From: Chelydra serpentina | Taxonomy: Eukaryota; Chordata; Testudines; Chelydridae | Direction: 5' to 3' | Assembly (NCBI GenBank): GCA_037349315.1 | Contig: JBAIAC010000007.1 | Coordinates: forward strand, 3,472,001-3,536,000 | Length of the DNA stretch: 64,000 nucleotides | Shown: in pieces, positions 25,330-36,191 of the stretch | Layout of the letters: every line of letters starts with the position of its first letter | Numbering within the stretch: the first letter of the stretch is position 1 | The notes under the pieces: model-generated | What the model was told of the DNA's origin: nothing | Seen by the model: only the letters and a program-made list of their open reading frames with translations | Databases searched by the model: none | Translations under genes and position numbers: made by a program

Positions 25330-25900
25330 GGAAGGGGTTCCATTCGACAACCCTCCTCACTCCATTGAGTTAGTGTCAGACGCCTCGGACTTCAGCTGAG
25401 GAGCACATCTCGGCAACCTCCAGACACAGGGGATGTGGTCCCTGGAGGAGGTGCAGTTACACATAAACATCAAAGAGCTCCGAGCGGTCCAGCTGGTGTG
25501 CGGAGTCTTCTTTTCCCACCTGTCGGGCAAGGTGGTACGCGTCCTGACGGACAACACAGCCTCGATGTTCTACATCAACTGGCTGGGGGAGTGCGCTCGT
25601 CTGCTCTCTGTCAGGAGGCGCTCCGTCTGTGGGACTTCTGCATCAGCCACGAAATCCACCTGGAAGCTTGTCACCTTCCCGGCGTCAGGAATACGGTGCC
25701 GGACCAGCTCTGCAGGGGCTTCTCTCACCATGAGTGGTCGCTCCATACAGAGGTAGCCTGCATGATCTTCCAAAGGTGGGGAACTCCCCAAGTGGACCTG
25801 TTCACTACCAGACAGAACAGGAAATGCCACCGGTTTTGTTCTCGACGGGGTCTGAGCCAGGTCTCCCTCTCCGATGCCTTCCTTCTGTCGTGTCAGGGAG
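25330..25900 (+). pseudogene. DIRS RNase H and following region
   Basis: The start of RNase H is ELVSDASDFS followed by a TGA (25397-25399) where the family has Trp, then GAHLG in frame: a likely TGG to TGA change. Further on, INIKELRAVQLVCGVFF and VRVLTDNTASMFYINW give the Glu and the second Asp of the catalytic set. After a frame change, LEACHLPGVRNTVPDQLCRG and VDLFTTRQNRK match the conserved stretch between RNase H and recombinase in DIRS elements. Confidence 0.8.
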
Positions 25901-26104
25901 CCTGATGTACTCACTCCCTCCAATTCCACTCATCAGCGGGGCCCTGGCAAAGATCATGATCGCCCTGGCATGGCCTCACCAGCATTGGTTCGGCATGCTC
26001 ATGAGCCTGTCACCGGCCCCTCCCTGGCCCCCGCCCAACCAACTGGACCTGCTGTCACAGGATCACAGTCAGCTCTTACATCCCAACCTTGAGTCCCTCC
26101 ACCT

Positions 26105-27480
26105 CTCGGCGTGGATGTTGTGTGGCTGAACCCGGAGAAGTGGACCTGTTTGGAAGGAGTCCAACAGGTCCTCCTGGAAAGTAGGAAGCCCTCAACTAGA
26201 CTGACTTACCTGACCAAGTGGACAAGGTTTTCCCTCTGGGCATCCGAATGGGGCATCTCTCCCTCGTGTTCCTCCATACAGGCTGTCCTGGACTACTTGC
26301 TCCATTCAGGGCCGTAACGAGGGCGAGGTGAGTGAGGGACTCGGCTCGGGGCGCACTGCTGGCAGGGGCGTAAAAACCTGCTGCCAGGGGCGTGCCCGTC
26401 CTCCCCCGCCGCCGAAGCCGCCCCAGCTTACCTGCGGGTGGTCCGCCGGTGTGCGTGCAGGAGGCCCCCCTCCGCCGAATTGCCGCCGAAGCCGCCCTGC
26501 CGCCGAAGCCGCTTCCGCTTACCTGCGGGAGGTCCGCCGCTGCCGGCTTCGGCGGCATTTCGGCGGAGGGGGGCCTCCTGCACGCACACCGGCGGACCAC
26601 CCGCAGGTAAGCTGGGGCGGCTTCGGCGGCTGCTAAAAATAGCCTCTGCCGAACTGCCGCCGAAGCCGCTTCCGCTTGCCTGCGGGAGGTCCGCCGGTGC
26701 TACGGCTTCGGCGGAGGGTAAGAGCCCCTAGGAATTTCTGCGCCCCTGCTTCGGGCACAGAAATTCCTAGTTACGGTTCTGGCTCCATTTGAGGAACCAG
26801 GGCCTGGCACACTCTTGCATTAGAGTGCATCTTGTGACCATCTCTGCTTTTCACCCGCCGATCCAAGGACAGGCACTGTTTTCCCATGACATGACAGTCA
26901 GATTCCTGAGAGGGCTGGAGAGACTCTTCCCGCAGGTGTGGGCTCCCATCCCACAGTGGGATCTTAACTTGGTCCTCTAGGCTCACTGGCCCACCCTTGA
27001 ACCGCTGGTGTCCTGCTCTCTTTCCCATCTGTCATGGAAGGTCACGTTCCTGGTGGCAGTGACATCAGCGAGACGGGTCTCCGAAATTAAAGCCTTGACC
27101 TCAGAAGCGCCATGCATGGTTTTCTACAAAGATAAGGTTCAGTTGCGGCCCCACCCAGCCTTCCTACCAAAGGTGTTCTCCACCTTCCATATGAACCAGG
27201 ACATCTTCCTCCCGGTATTCTGTCCCAAACTGCACAAGACCAGTGAGGAGAGGAGTCTTCACGCCCTGGACGTCCAGAGGGCCTTGGCTTTTTACTTAGA
27301 CCATACGAAGCCTTTCCGTAAATCAACTCAACTCTTTATCGCTACAGCAGATGGGATGAAAGGTCATCCGGTGTCCTCGCAGAGGATTTCCAACTGGATC
27401 ACCTCATGCATAAGGACCTGTTACGACCTGGCAGTGATTCCAGGGGCATATTCACGGGGGGCGCCAGAGCCAGTCCCCTA
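26105..27480 (+). pseudogene. DIRS tyrosine recombinase, split by a hAT element and C-terminally truncated
   Basis: Tyrosine recombinases integrate circular DIRS cDNA. The N-terminal core-binding part (about 26111-26306) contains SRKPSTRLTYLTKWTRF. It is interrupted by 26307-26781 and resumes as LRNQGLAHSCIRVHL. The catalytic part has LVAVTSARRVSEIKAL with the first catalytic Arg, and GHPVSSQRISNWITS. The sequence then runs into the right terminal repeat at 27457: the HxxR box and the Tyr nucleophile are absent. A TAG at 26978-26980 adds to the damage. Confidence 0.8.
26307..26781. mobile_element. hAT-type nonautonomous element with a long internal palindrome
   Basis: Termini CAGGGCCGTAACGAGG and CCTAGTTACGGTTCTG are inverted copies. 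Identical 8-bp duplications GCTCCATT flank it (26299-26306 and 26782-26789). The interior is extremely GC-rich and contains arms 26408-26492 and about 26545-26630 that are reverse complements with one or two mismatches. It encodes no transposase. It splits the DIRS recombinase frame. Confidence 0.9.
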
Positions 27481-27564
27481 TGAATACTGCTGAGGGAAAA
27501 ACTTCCGGCACCAGTGCATGTGGCAAGCACCCCCACACACACACAATGGAATGGACATGAGCAA
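27457..27564 (+). repeat. Right inverted terminal repeat of the DIRS element
   Basis: Reverse complement of the left arm 22813-22915. Outside it, 27590-27625 carries TCGAAGAACACCAGTTACGG and AAAAGGTAACTG, the outer end recognisable in turtle DIRS copies. Confidence 0.8.
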
Positions 27565-27625
27565 CTGATTCAGCCTTGATAGCAACACATCTCGAAGAAC
27601 ACCAGTTACGGAAAAGGTAACTGTC

Positions 27626-29135
27626 TTTTCTAAAGTACTCGGCCCCCTTTTCAAAAGAAACCATTAAACACTTTGGTGCAAAGACTTGTCCCTTCTGTTA
27701 TGTTTGCACAGAGCCTAGCTCAGATCCTGATCGGGACCTTTAAGTGTTGCCACAATGCATTGAAGTGAACAAGGAGAGAATTATAAAGAATTCCTCCATT
27801 TTCTGAAGTGCTGAGACTTTTTTGAAGTCACACAGAATGCAAAAAAGCATCTCACTCAACAGGCCATCCCAGGTGATTCAGCAGAAGCATCCAAGAGTAG
27901 CAGCCTGTTTTGCTGGATGGATCTGACAGGGTTGGATTCCTCAGAATCGCTCTTCATCCTGGGTTTTTGTTGGGAAGCCCCTGTACTTGTCTCTCTCTCC
28001 CCGCTAACCCTTCCTATTCCATTGGTCTTTGCTCCCTCCTCCTAGTTCACCTCCCCACTGCGGTGGCTTGCTGTACGTTACCTCTCCTTTACATCAATGC
28101 GCCCTCACATAACTTTCCTGCACAAACACCCCTCTCCCAGGCGAGCTACTTCCTGGCACATTACAATGACTTCTTTTTGCATCGCCAGAGCCCTCACGCC
28201 TGCCATCAAACTGCTCTGCTTCCGCTGAAAGATTTATAGAGTCTGTATTCATGGAACCTTTTCACCGAGTTTAAAGCCTGGGGCAAGTGTACACGTTTGT
28301 GAAGCCGAGTGGGTTTGCAATGTATCTGAATGTTCCCTCAACCCAACCCCAACCTTTAATGTTGTGCTGTAACTTTGATAAACATTTGCAGTAATGGTGG
28401 CAGTGGTTCACTAATATCCTGTGTAACGCTGAGCTCTAGCTATGGCCCTGTGTTTTTATTCCAGTGTATTTATATAACCACATGTTCCATTGAGGGAAGC
28501 ACATCGTATTCTGTGCAGAGAGCCGCTGGAGGGGCAGCAGCAGCCAGTCACTTTCCCCTAGCATATTGCACTAGATCACACATGAGAATCGCAGTGTTAT
28601 AAGGTGCTGACATTCAAGCCGATTTGAGGTGGCAAAGCCTGCTGATGTTTTTTGATGGCAACATGTTCTGACAATCTGCCGGCACAGCTGGAGACAACCC
28701 AACTGTACTTCATACGCTAGTCCATAACCTTCTTTAACACAATATTTGCTTGGACATGAAGCACAGTAAGTCCACAAACAGATGCTAAAAAATAAACATG
28801 GCTAGTCAGCCTTTGTCCCAGCCCCTCGATTCAATCAATATGCCCATTAACCTTCTATTCCAAAGCAAATCCCTCAAATACTTAGTGTTTGTTTAGTTTT
28901 TTTTTTTAAATTCCCGTTTTATCCATAATAGCTTCTGTCCAGCCAGTGGTCTAAACTGTGTGTTCCAGGGCGCAGACTTCAGCATGCCGTCTCTACAAAG
29001 GTACAGCTTGTTTCTGATGTCAAATCTGGTCAAAGTCTTTCTCAGAGGAGTGGTGATCTCGCTCTAGGGACACTTTGTCTCATGCCTTGGCATATTATTA
29101 TTAAACACTGTTATGTTTCAGGTTTTAAATATGAT
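27626..29135. other. Intronic sequence without recognised genes
   Basis: No exon or firm repeat was recognised. A MIR-like tail (TTGCACAGAGCCTAGCTCAG) lies near 27705-27760. Confidence 0.4.
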
Positions 29136-29185
29136 CAATTGAAGAATCCATTAAAGAATCCAATTGAAGAATCCATTAAAGAATC
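29136..29185. repeat. Perfect 25-bp tandem duplication
   Basis: Two identical adjacent 25-bp units, each starting CAATTGAAGAATCCATTAAA, at 29136-29160 and 29161-29185. The unit itself contains a repeated GAATCCA motif, so it looks like a short minisatellite. Confidence 0.9.
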
Positions 29186-29426
29186 CACTCTGTGAGATGT
29201 TCCAATATTGTTGACTTCCCCATGATTCAATCTTGACCCAGAGTGACACACTGAGATCAGATTCTGCCCTGTCGAGTGGCTCAGCAGGCATATCAGTGGC
29301 TTTGGAACGTCACACTGCTCTCTTCCTCTATTGCTAGTTTGCACTACTGTTGTCTTATGTGATCACAGGGTTGAGAAAATGGCTAGTAAACGGTAATACT
29401 CATATTGTTTATAGGTACAATAACTA

Positions 29427-29537
29427 TGGGCCAAATTCTGTTCTCCATTCCAACAGGTGTAAATCTAGATTAACTCTATTTAATGGAGTTACTCTAGGTT
29501 TGCACCAATGTAAATGATATGAGAATCCAACCCAATG
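29427..29537. repeat. Short foldback repeat, GGGCCAAATTCTG family
   Basis: The left arm GGTGTAAATCTAGATTAACT pairs with a right GAGTTACTCTAGGTTTGCAC in inverted order, around TTTAATGGAG. The outer ends GGGCCAAATTCT and AGAATCCAACCC are also inverted. Confidence 0.65.
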
Positions 29538-30239
29538 TTAACAGCCGGTCACAACAGTCTGACAGTGGTCAATCCATACTGTCTGTGGGAAGGATAGTAG
29601 GGGACATAGTTTTTCCTCTATACTTAATTTACAGTGTCCCATTAATAGATGTATCTGTTTCTATGGCTGGAGAATAGAAGTGGACATTAGACAAAACTTC
29701 CAGTCAGCCCCAGGGAAGCAAAAAACAAAGGGCCCTTGACTGCGGATAGAACGTTGGGAGCTCTTTATAGATTTGCTATAGTCACTGTTGTTTCGGGCTA
29801 TCAGAATGTCACCACCTGGCTCCCAGATTGTGCAGATTCCTTACTGTCCTCAGAGTGCGACAGGATGCTAAGCAGCAAACCTACCCCTTTTAAAAAGCGA
29901 CTGAAAAATTATAAAGTTCATATTTAATCAGGAAAAACTCCCATTGACTTTGGCGAGAGGGTCACCTGGGTAAAGACTGAATAAAATTTAATGAAGAACA
30001 TTTAAGATCTGGCCTGGGGATTGAATAGCAATTTTAGGGAAGAATGATGCCCAAGAGAGAGATTGAAGACTCGGAGGAAGAGAGAACAAAGGATAAGGAA
30101 GGGAAGTCCATAAGGGGCTCTTAAGGATACAGTAGTTCAAGGCACTGCTGTGTTCTCAGTATCATTGACATCATCGATTTTGTGTCCTAACACAATAGGA
30201 CAGTTATGATGTCTGATTATTCTGCTCAACAGTCCAAAA

Positions 30240-30400
30240 ATGAAGATCATGAGCTGGACTCTTCTCAGCTACACCAGTGCACACCCACTGGATCTGATTG
30301 TGGGTCACAGTGGTGTGAATGGGAGCAGAATCTGGCTCATTAACTTCAATGGAGTTATTCCAGTTTGACTCTAGCGTCGCTGAGAGCAGAATCTGGCTCT
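30240..30400. repeat. Pair of degenerate foldback fragments (AGCAGAATCTGGCTC)
   Basis: GAGCAGAATCTGGCTC occurs at 30322-30337 and GAGAGCAGAATCTGGCTC at 30381-30398, flanking AACTTCAATGGAGTTATTCC. This looks like two nested or duplicated copies of the common foldback family. Confidence 0.5.
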
Positions 30401-30505
30401 GTGTTTTCTCACCGTGCCCCAGTTTCCTTACAAGACTATAAAGAGTCTGTTGTTTTTAAAATTTCAGTTACTGCATGTCAAATGCCAGACCACGGAAGAC
30501 ATTTA

Positions 30506-31089
30506 GGCCTTGTCTTATACTTCAGTTTTTACCTGAGCTTGCAAGTTACCCAATTAATGATATGTTTGACTCTAAGCATGCTTTCTGTCTGCACACAACA
30601 TGTTAATTCTTGGTTAGTAACCATGGCACCTTGCCATGTGTCATTCCTACAAGGCTGATACATGGTTGACTTCCTGTACCCAGATCACAATGCTGTTATT
30701 TTGCAGTGTAGACAGGAGTGTACCCTTTCCCCTTACAATGTCTCTGCAACTGGTTTGATTGATTCTCCTTCCTCCCAGCTCTCTGTGCGAAAGAACAGCC
30801 CAGAGCACATTGCTCCATGTGTGGCTGATGCCATTCTGTGTGCATGTTCTCCCTATCCCAGCCTGAGGCATTATGGAGTAGATGCCCGGTTTTTCCCAGA
30901 ATGCACAGGTTCAAACGCAGGCCGGATGATTGATGTGGGTTGCAAACTCATTCGACGCATGCATGGTTGCACTATGGAAAAAAATGACAGTATAAACCCA
31001 GCCATGGTTGTTACAGCTGAGTCAGAGGATAATTACAAAATGACCTGATTACAAAGTCACGGCTGCATTTGCAGTGTAAATGGAGCTTT
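30506..31089. mobile_element. Probable long MITE with TTAGGCCTTGTC-type end
   Basis: The left end GGCCTTGTCTTATACTTCAG follows TTA. The right end GCAGTGTAAATGGAGC precedes TTTA. An internal GCAGTGTAGACAGGAGTG resembles another MITE end, so it may be composite. An open frame inside (30662-31048) has no recognisable product. Confidence 0.4.
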
Positions 31090-31569
31090 AAAAAAATCCC
31101 AACACGAAATAATGAAAACTAAAGATCCTTTTAGCGTAAAGCAAAGGGGCAGTTGTGAAGAGCTGCCTTTTCTCAATGTGATTCTAACTGGGCCAGCCTT
31201 CACAAAGACAAACTGTCTATAATTTTCCCTCTCTGTTCTTGTACCTACACAAACCCAATTCCTTTTAAAGTTATGAATGCATCATTAAATATTCTGCTGT
31301 GCAGCTGGCAATGGAATGAGCAGAGTCTTTTAAAAACTCAATTTAATAAAACCAGTACAAACCTTTGGCTCCGCTCTCAAGATGTATGACAGAGAGGTAA
31401 GAAATGAAAGTTCCAGACCAATAGTTTATTACATTCAGGCACTCACTCACTTTTTTTTTGCCTATGTAATTGGTTCCACCTGAAAATGATCTGGCTGCAT
31501 GAGAGTTTTCATTTGTCAACTGGAAATACAGTTTAACTCTGTATTCACTGTTAAGAAGCAAATTTACTC

Positions 31570-31770
31570 TACACTCTTTGCCTTCAGGAGAAAGGGTGAT
31601 AACACCTTATACTTCCACCTTTTCATGTTTCTCTGAATGTATAAATATCGTCCCACTGTATGTTCCATTCTATGCATCCGACGAAGCGGACTGTAGTCCA
31701 CGAAAGCTTATGCTGAAATAAATTTGTTAGTCTCTAAGGTGCCACAAGTATTCCTTTCTTATTTTCTTTT
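31570..31770 (+). mobile_element. Penelope-like or similar retroelement 3' fragment with hammerhead-like core
   Basis: Contains GCATCCGACGAAG, a 16-base self-complementary spacer (31686-31701, GGACT / AGTCC) and GAAAGCTTATGC, then AAATTTGTTAGTCTCTAAGG and TGCCACAAGTATTCC. This is a very common amniote repeat end. The class assignment is from memory and uncertain. It abuts the MITE at 31784. Confidence 0.6.
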
Positions 31771-31783
31771 TGCTAACACCTTA

Positions 31784-32078
31784 GGGTACGTCTATACTTA
31801 CGCGTCTGTCGAACGCGTCGGATCGATGTTCTGGGTTCGATTTATCGCGTCTTGTCAAGACGCGATAAATCGAACCAGGAAGTGCTCCGTTGTCGACGCT
31901 GGTACTCCAGCTCGACGAACGGAGTAGGCGGAGTCGACGGGGGAGCCTGCGCGCCGCGTGTGGACCCCGGGTAAGTGCTTTTTCATTCGAACTAAGGTAC
32001 TGCGACTTCAGCTACGTTATTCACGTAGCTGAAGTTGCGTACCTTAGTTCGATAGGGGGGGGTAGTGTAGACCTAGCC
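31784..32078 (+). mobile_element. CpG-rich MITE with perfect TTA duplication
   Basis: A 295-bp full-length copy with GGGTACGTCTATACTTACGC at the left and TAGTGTAGACCTAGCC at the right. TTA is present at 31781-31783 and 32079-32081. The internal palindrome GGTTCGATTTATCGCGTCTT / AAGACGCGATAAATCGAACC is perfect apart from the loop. Confidence 0.9.
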
Positions 32079-32099
32079 TTAGACTGACACTGAAGAGAT

Positions 32100-32330
32100 A
32101 GAGGTTCTGTTCCCACCTCTGCCAGACACTTCCTGTCACTCGGTGCCCTACTCCCAATATATAACATAGGAATAATATTGCCTCCTTTGTCTTTGTGGGA
32201 TTTCCACAAGTGCTTATTGCTGGCCTCACTTTGCTCCCGCTGAAGTCAGTGTTAAAATCCCAGTGGGCTGTAAGCTCGGAGGGGCAGGGCCTCTAGATGT
32301 TACTGTAATGCGAATAATAATTTACTCCCA
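32100..32330 (+). repeat. MIR-like SINE remnant
   Basis: Contains ATAGGAATAATATTGCCTCC and, at the end, GGGCTGTAAGCTCGGAGG and CTGTAATGCGAATAATAAT. The style is that of ancient amniote tRNA-derived SINEs. Family and limits are uncertain. Confidence 0.4.
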
Positions 32331-32671
32331 AATGCTCTAATTAAAGTAAGGGTCTGCCAGCCTCACCCACAATGAGTAGTGCCTGGCCATGCAAGAAGTC
32401 CCCTTGGTTTATTAAGGAGGGCATAAATAAATGCAAAAAAGACTCTTCCATGCAAGAAGGCTGAGAAATCAAACACTGAACTCAGTAAATTCCTAAAGTT
32501 GTGGCCTCTCCTACAGTGTTAACTTGGCACACCACACATCCTATAATATTAAATGAGCAACATTCATAACATAAACAATAATACATCCAAGTTTATATTG
32601 GCGTCACCAGAGGGGCTCAGGGGAGTCCACTGCACTTCCCTCCCCTCCCCAGCCCTCAGATCAGTTCTGTT

Positions 32672-33705
32672 TAGGGTGGATTGACTTAAAACAAAGTGAT
32701 TTAAATCACCGATTAAAACCAGCAAGCCAGAAACCTCCATTTAAATCATCGATTCTAATCATGTTTTGCATTTGTTGTACTTTTTTAGTTATTTTCCTAA
32801 AGAAAAGTTGGTCTGATTAGTTGGTAACCATTAAAACGTGTTGAATTGCAGCTAAACATAGCCTACACGCTAAATTTGGTGCTTCTTTTTGCTACTCAGG
32901 AGCATACACTATTCCTATGCACATGTATTTAATCAATTATGTAGCTTAACTTTTTACTAGATTATGGTTAATTTTCTGCTTGTGATTTGTGTCAAGTTCT
33001 ATTTGAATGGAAATTTAAATTCAATTAAAATGCACAAAACCAGCATGTTTTAAAATGTATTTGATAAAACTGCTTTAAATGTGCTGGATACATTAAAAAA
33101 AAAGGTTTATCAAAACATGCTTTGCTTTTAAAATGAAGTGATTTGTTAAACAAAGGAAGCATTATCTGTAATTAGTCAATTGAACTGATTGTTTCTAGTC
33201 ACTGCATCCTTCAAGATTTTAGGGCTAGTAGATCTCATCCCCTCACACCTAGTTTTCATTCATAGGTTGAAAGAGGAAAACAAGCTTTCCAGCTTTTTAA
33301 ACTGCCAGTTGATTTCATAACTTTGAATGAACTAGTCACTGAACTGATAGAGCTGAATAAACTGTATTCTCTCTGCACCTTCAGGGGAGTCTACTGCTGG
33401 TTTAGCACTTCAACAAACTCCGGTTCCAATTGCTTAGCCAGTGACTTCCACCGTTTTCTTTAAAAGTTGGCACTAATCGTGTAGTGCTTAATATTATTTA
33501 CTGTATTTCATGTAAATGATTATAATTAGTTTAGGCGTCATGCTAAGTTGTCAATTTCAAATTTAGTTTTAAATAGGCTTATTTTTAAAAAATAAACCTG
33601 TATTTAGTTTGAATTAAAAATATTTGATTTCAGTAAAAAAAAAATCCAATTTCAATTTTAAAAAATGTGTTGTTTTTTTTAAATCATCGATTGTTATCCA
33701 CCCTG
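32672..33705. mobile_element. AT-rich 1-kb hAT-type nonautonomous element
   Basis: Termini TAGGGTGGATTGAC and TTGTTATCCACCCTG are imperfectly inverted, each followed inward by TTTAAATCATCGATT-like sequence. The flanks GTTCTGTT (32664-32671) and GTTCAGTT (33706-33713) match at 7 of 8 positions. The interior is AT-rich with many TTTAAA/TTAAAT motifs and no transposase frame. Confidence 0.8.
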
Positions 33706-34670
33706 GTTCAGTTGTTGCAGGCGTACCTTGATTCTTGCTGATTCCATTAGAAGGTTGATGTTTTCAAAGGGGCAACCTGCCCCACTGTATCCAGTGTCTG
33801 TCCGTACCCTGTCCAGTTCATGGTCTCATTGGCCAGGGATGGGCATAAGAATGGATCCCTGGTTTGAGCTAATCATGTGAGAGATGTTCAGGGTAAACTG
33901 GGGTTCCATGGGTTGCGTTGTATGAAAATATCATTCTTGACAGGGCAAGAGGCCAAGTGAGAGTCGGGGATGTGTTTGCTATGGAGGAAAGAAGGGAATA
34001 TGGAGAAGACGAAACATATTCCCTAGAGGGATGCTGCAGTGGTTTACGTTTCTGTTTGGCTGTGACGGACCCGTTCTTGCACCACTGCCTCTGGGGATCT
34101 ACAACTCGGGCCTCCAACTTTGGTGACTGCAACCCTTTGATGACCAGTGACAGGTGTCAGAAGAAGTGGCATGGTAATTGCCAGGAATTTGGACAGATTA
34201 CTTCAGAAGAGAGGGGTTGTTATTATTCCAGTCACTTTCCCAGTTGGCGTGGGGAGAATAGACCGGAGGAGCACAGGATGGGCAAAGTGCTAGGTAGCCA
34301 TTTATTATCAGTTACACTAGGCCAGACATTCTAAGATATTTAGGCTCCTAAAGACGCAAAGAGAGGCCTAGTGGTATTTTCAGAAGTGCCTAAACATGGT
34401 AGGTGCCCAACTCCCACATGATTTCATAGCACCTTAGACTGTCAGCTCTTCAGGGCAAGACCTGTCTCTGGGCACTACCACAATACAGAAATAACAATAA
34501 GAATTAATAACAATGACAGTGGGTCAGCCCATTGCACACTGACCCTGTCGAAGTGTGACAAAGTCCCATTTGACCTCAAATGAGAGGTTGTTAAGCTCAT
34601 GCTTAAGGAACTGTCTCTTAGCACTGCCACTCAATAGCCCAGTTTTTAACTTCCCTTTTTCAGGGGAAGG
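33706..34670. other. Intronic sequence without recognised genes
   Basis: Holds a 138-codon open frame (33918-34334, +) with no recognised domain, part of a TTTAGGCTCCTAAAG-type foldback (about 34336-34430) and a MIR-like GACTGTCAGCTCTTCAGGGC (about 34438-34510). Confidence 0.4.
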
Positions 34671-34677
34671 TTACTAA

Positions 34678-35275
34678 GGGTACATCCACACTACCTGCCC
34701 GATTCGACGGGTAGCGATCGATGTTCTGGGATCGATTTATTGCGTCTCATGTAGACGCGATAAATCGATTCCAGAAGCACTCCCCGTTGACTCCGGAACT
34801 CCGACTCGGCGTGAGGAGTAAGCGGAGTCGACGGGGGAGCCTGCCTGCGCCGCGTGGACCCGAAGTAAGTAGTTTGTAATTCGATCTGAGATACTTCGAC
34901 TTCAGCTACGCAATTCTCGTAGCTGAAGTTGCGTATCTTAGGCTACGTCTACACTACCTGCCCTATTCGGCGGGTAGCTATCGATGTTCTGGGATCAATT
35001 TATTGCGTCTTGTCTAGACGCAATAAATCAATCCCAGAGCCGCTCCCCGTCAACACCGGAACTCCAGCTCCGCGAGCGGAGGAAGCGCTGTCGACGGGGG
35101 AGCCTGCCTGCTGCCGTGTGGTCCGGGGTAAGTACCTTTTGAAATCGATCTAAGATATTCGACTTCAGCTACGTTATTCACATAGCTGAAGTTGCGTATC
35201 TTAGATCGACCCCCCCCCACCCCCCAGTGTGGACCAGCCCTTAGATCGATCCCGCCCCCTAGTGTGGACCAGTCC
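34678..35275 (+). mobile_element. CpG-rich MITE, outer copy of a nested pair
   Basis: The outer element starts GGGTACATCCACACTACC after TAA (34675-34677), runs to TTGCGTATCTTA at 34940, and resumes at 35244 with GATCGATCCCGCCCCCTAGT, ending AGTGTGGACCAGTCC before TAA (35276-35278). Without the inner copy it would be about 295 bp, the normal family length. Confidence 0.9.
34941..35240 (+). mobile_element. CpG-rich MITE inserted into another copy of the same family
   Basis: A 300-bp complete copy from GGCTACGTCTACACTACC to AGTGTGGACCAGCCC, flanked by TTA at 34938-34940 and 35241-35243. The interrupted sequence is the TCTTAGATCGA site of the outer copy, so the element used its own family's TTA as target. 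Confidence 0.95.
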
Positions 35276-35278
35276 TAA

Positions 35279-36191
35279 GAAGGGAATAGCGGGGTAACTA
35301 TGTTGCTTCTGAGTCATCTGGCTTCTTGACCCCCTGTCAAGCTGGCTTTTGATCTGGGTATGGCACAGATATGGTTAGTTTTGTTGGTGGACGACCTCCT
35401 AGCAATGGAAAGACGTCAGCCATCCACAATAATTCTTTGTGTCCCTCAGCAGCCTTCTGTGCCTTTGACCAGGAGGTTTGGATGACTTTTCTGACAGTCC
35501 CCAAAAAGCATAGACATCAGCATGCACACCTATCCCAGCAGCCTGCTGTTTACAAGGTTCCATAGGTTTCTCTTCTGTCACTCTTCAATGCATGCCTGAG
35601 GTTACTGGGAAAAGAGGAGAGAATATCTGAGATGCACCTAGAGGATGGATCTTTCTCAGAACCATGGTGCACTTTCCCAGCTGCTCTAGTGACTAGCAGA
35701 AATTGTGGCATGGATGACAGTAAGCTGCAGTGGGACTCACTCCAGATAAGACTGTTGCCCCTGCAAATGAAGGGATATGCTTTCCTGGCTTTTCTCTGCA
35801 TTCCAGGGGAATTTCTAGGTCTCCCTTTGCTCCAAAAGTGCCTTTATCCACCTGCACAGGGTTAGGAAATTGCAGTTGTTGCTGATGTTCTCCCCACCAG
35901 TCTTACACCTTTGAGCTGTAGATCGGATTATTGCAATGTATTCTGCATGAGCTACCCTTGACTTCCACTCAGAAGCTAAATTTAGTGCAGAATTCAGGGT
36001 CTACTTAATTAGGGCAGCTAGCCATAAGGAACACATGAAAGCTATCCCTCCTTGGCTGCCAGTTTGCTTTGCTGTGCAATATAAAATGACGATTTTGATC
36101 TTGGATCTAAGTACCACCTCATTCCTTCTTCGTTACATGACAGTTGAGATCAGATGGGTTGGTTTTGTTGGCCTGGTTTAGCTAAGCCTTA
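35279..36191. other. Intronic sequence without recognised genes
   Basis: No exon or repeat was recognised with confidence. Confidence 0.4.

Larger units (their letters stand above)
22790..27625 (+). mobile_element. DIRS-type retroelement with inverted terminal repeats, inactivated
   Basis: DIRS elements encode gag, reverse transcriptase/RNase H and a tyrosine recombinase, and are bounded by inverted or split repeats rather than LTRs. Here the arm at about 22813-22915 matches the reverse complement of 27457-27564, sharing for example TTGCTCATGTCCATTCCA and CCCTCAGC. The + strand order is gag-like (23404-24000), RT (24640-25250), RNase H (25330-25750) and recombinase (26105-27480). Insertions at 23097-23367 and 26307-26781, a TGA in RNase H and a missing recombinase C-terminus make it dead. 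At about 4.8 kb it is nearly full length apart from those changes. Confidence 0.85.

Noticed and set aside
33918..34334. 138-codon open frame on the + strand
   Set aside because: No recognised domain, no matching splice context, no second supporting exon, and composition like the surrounding intron.
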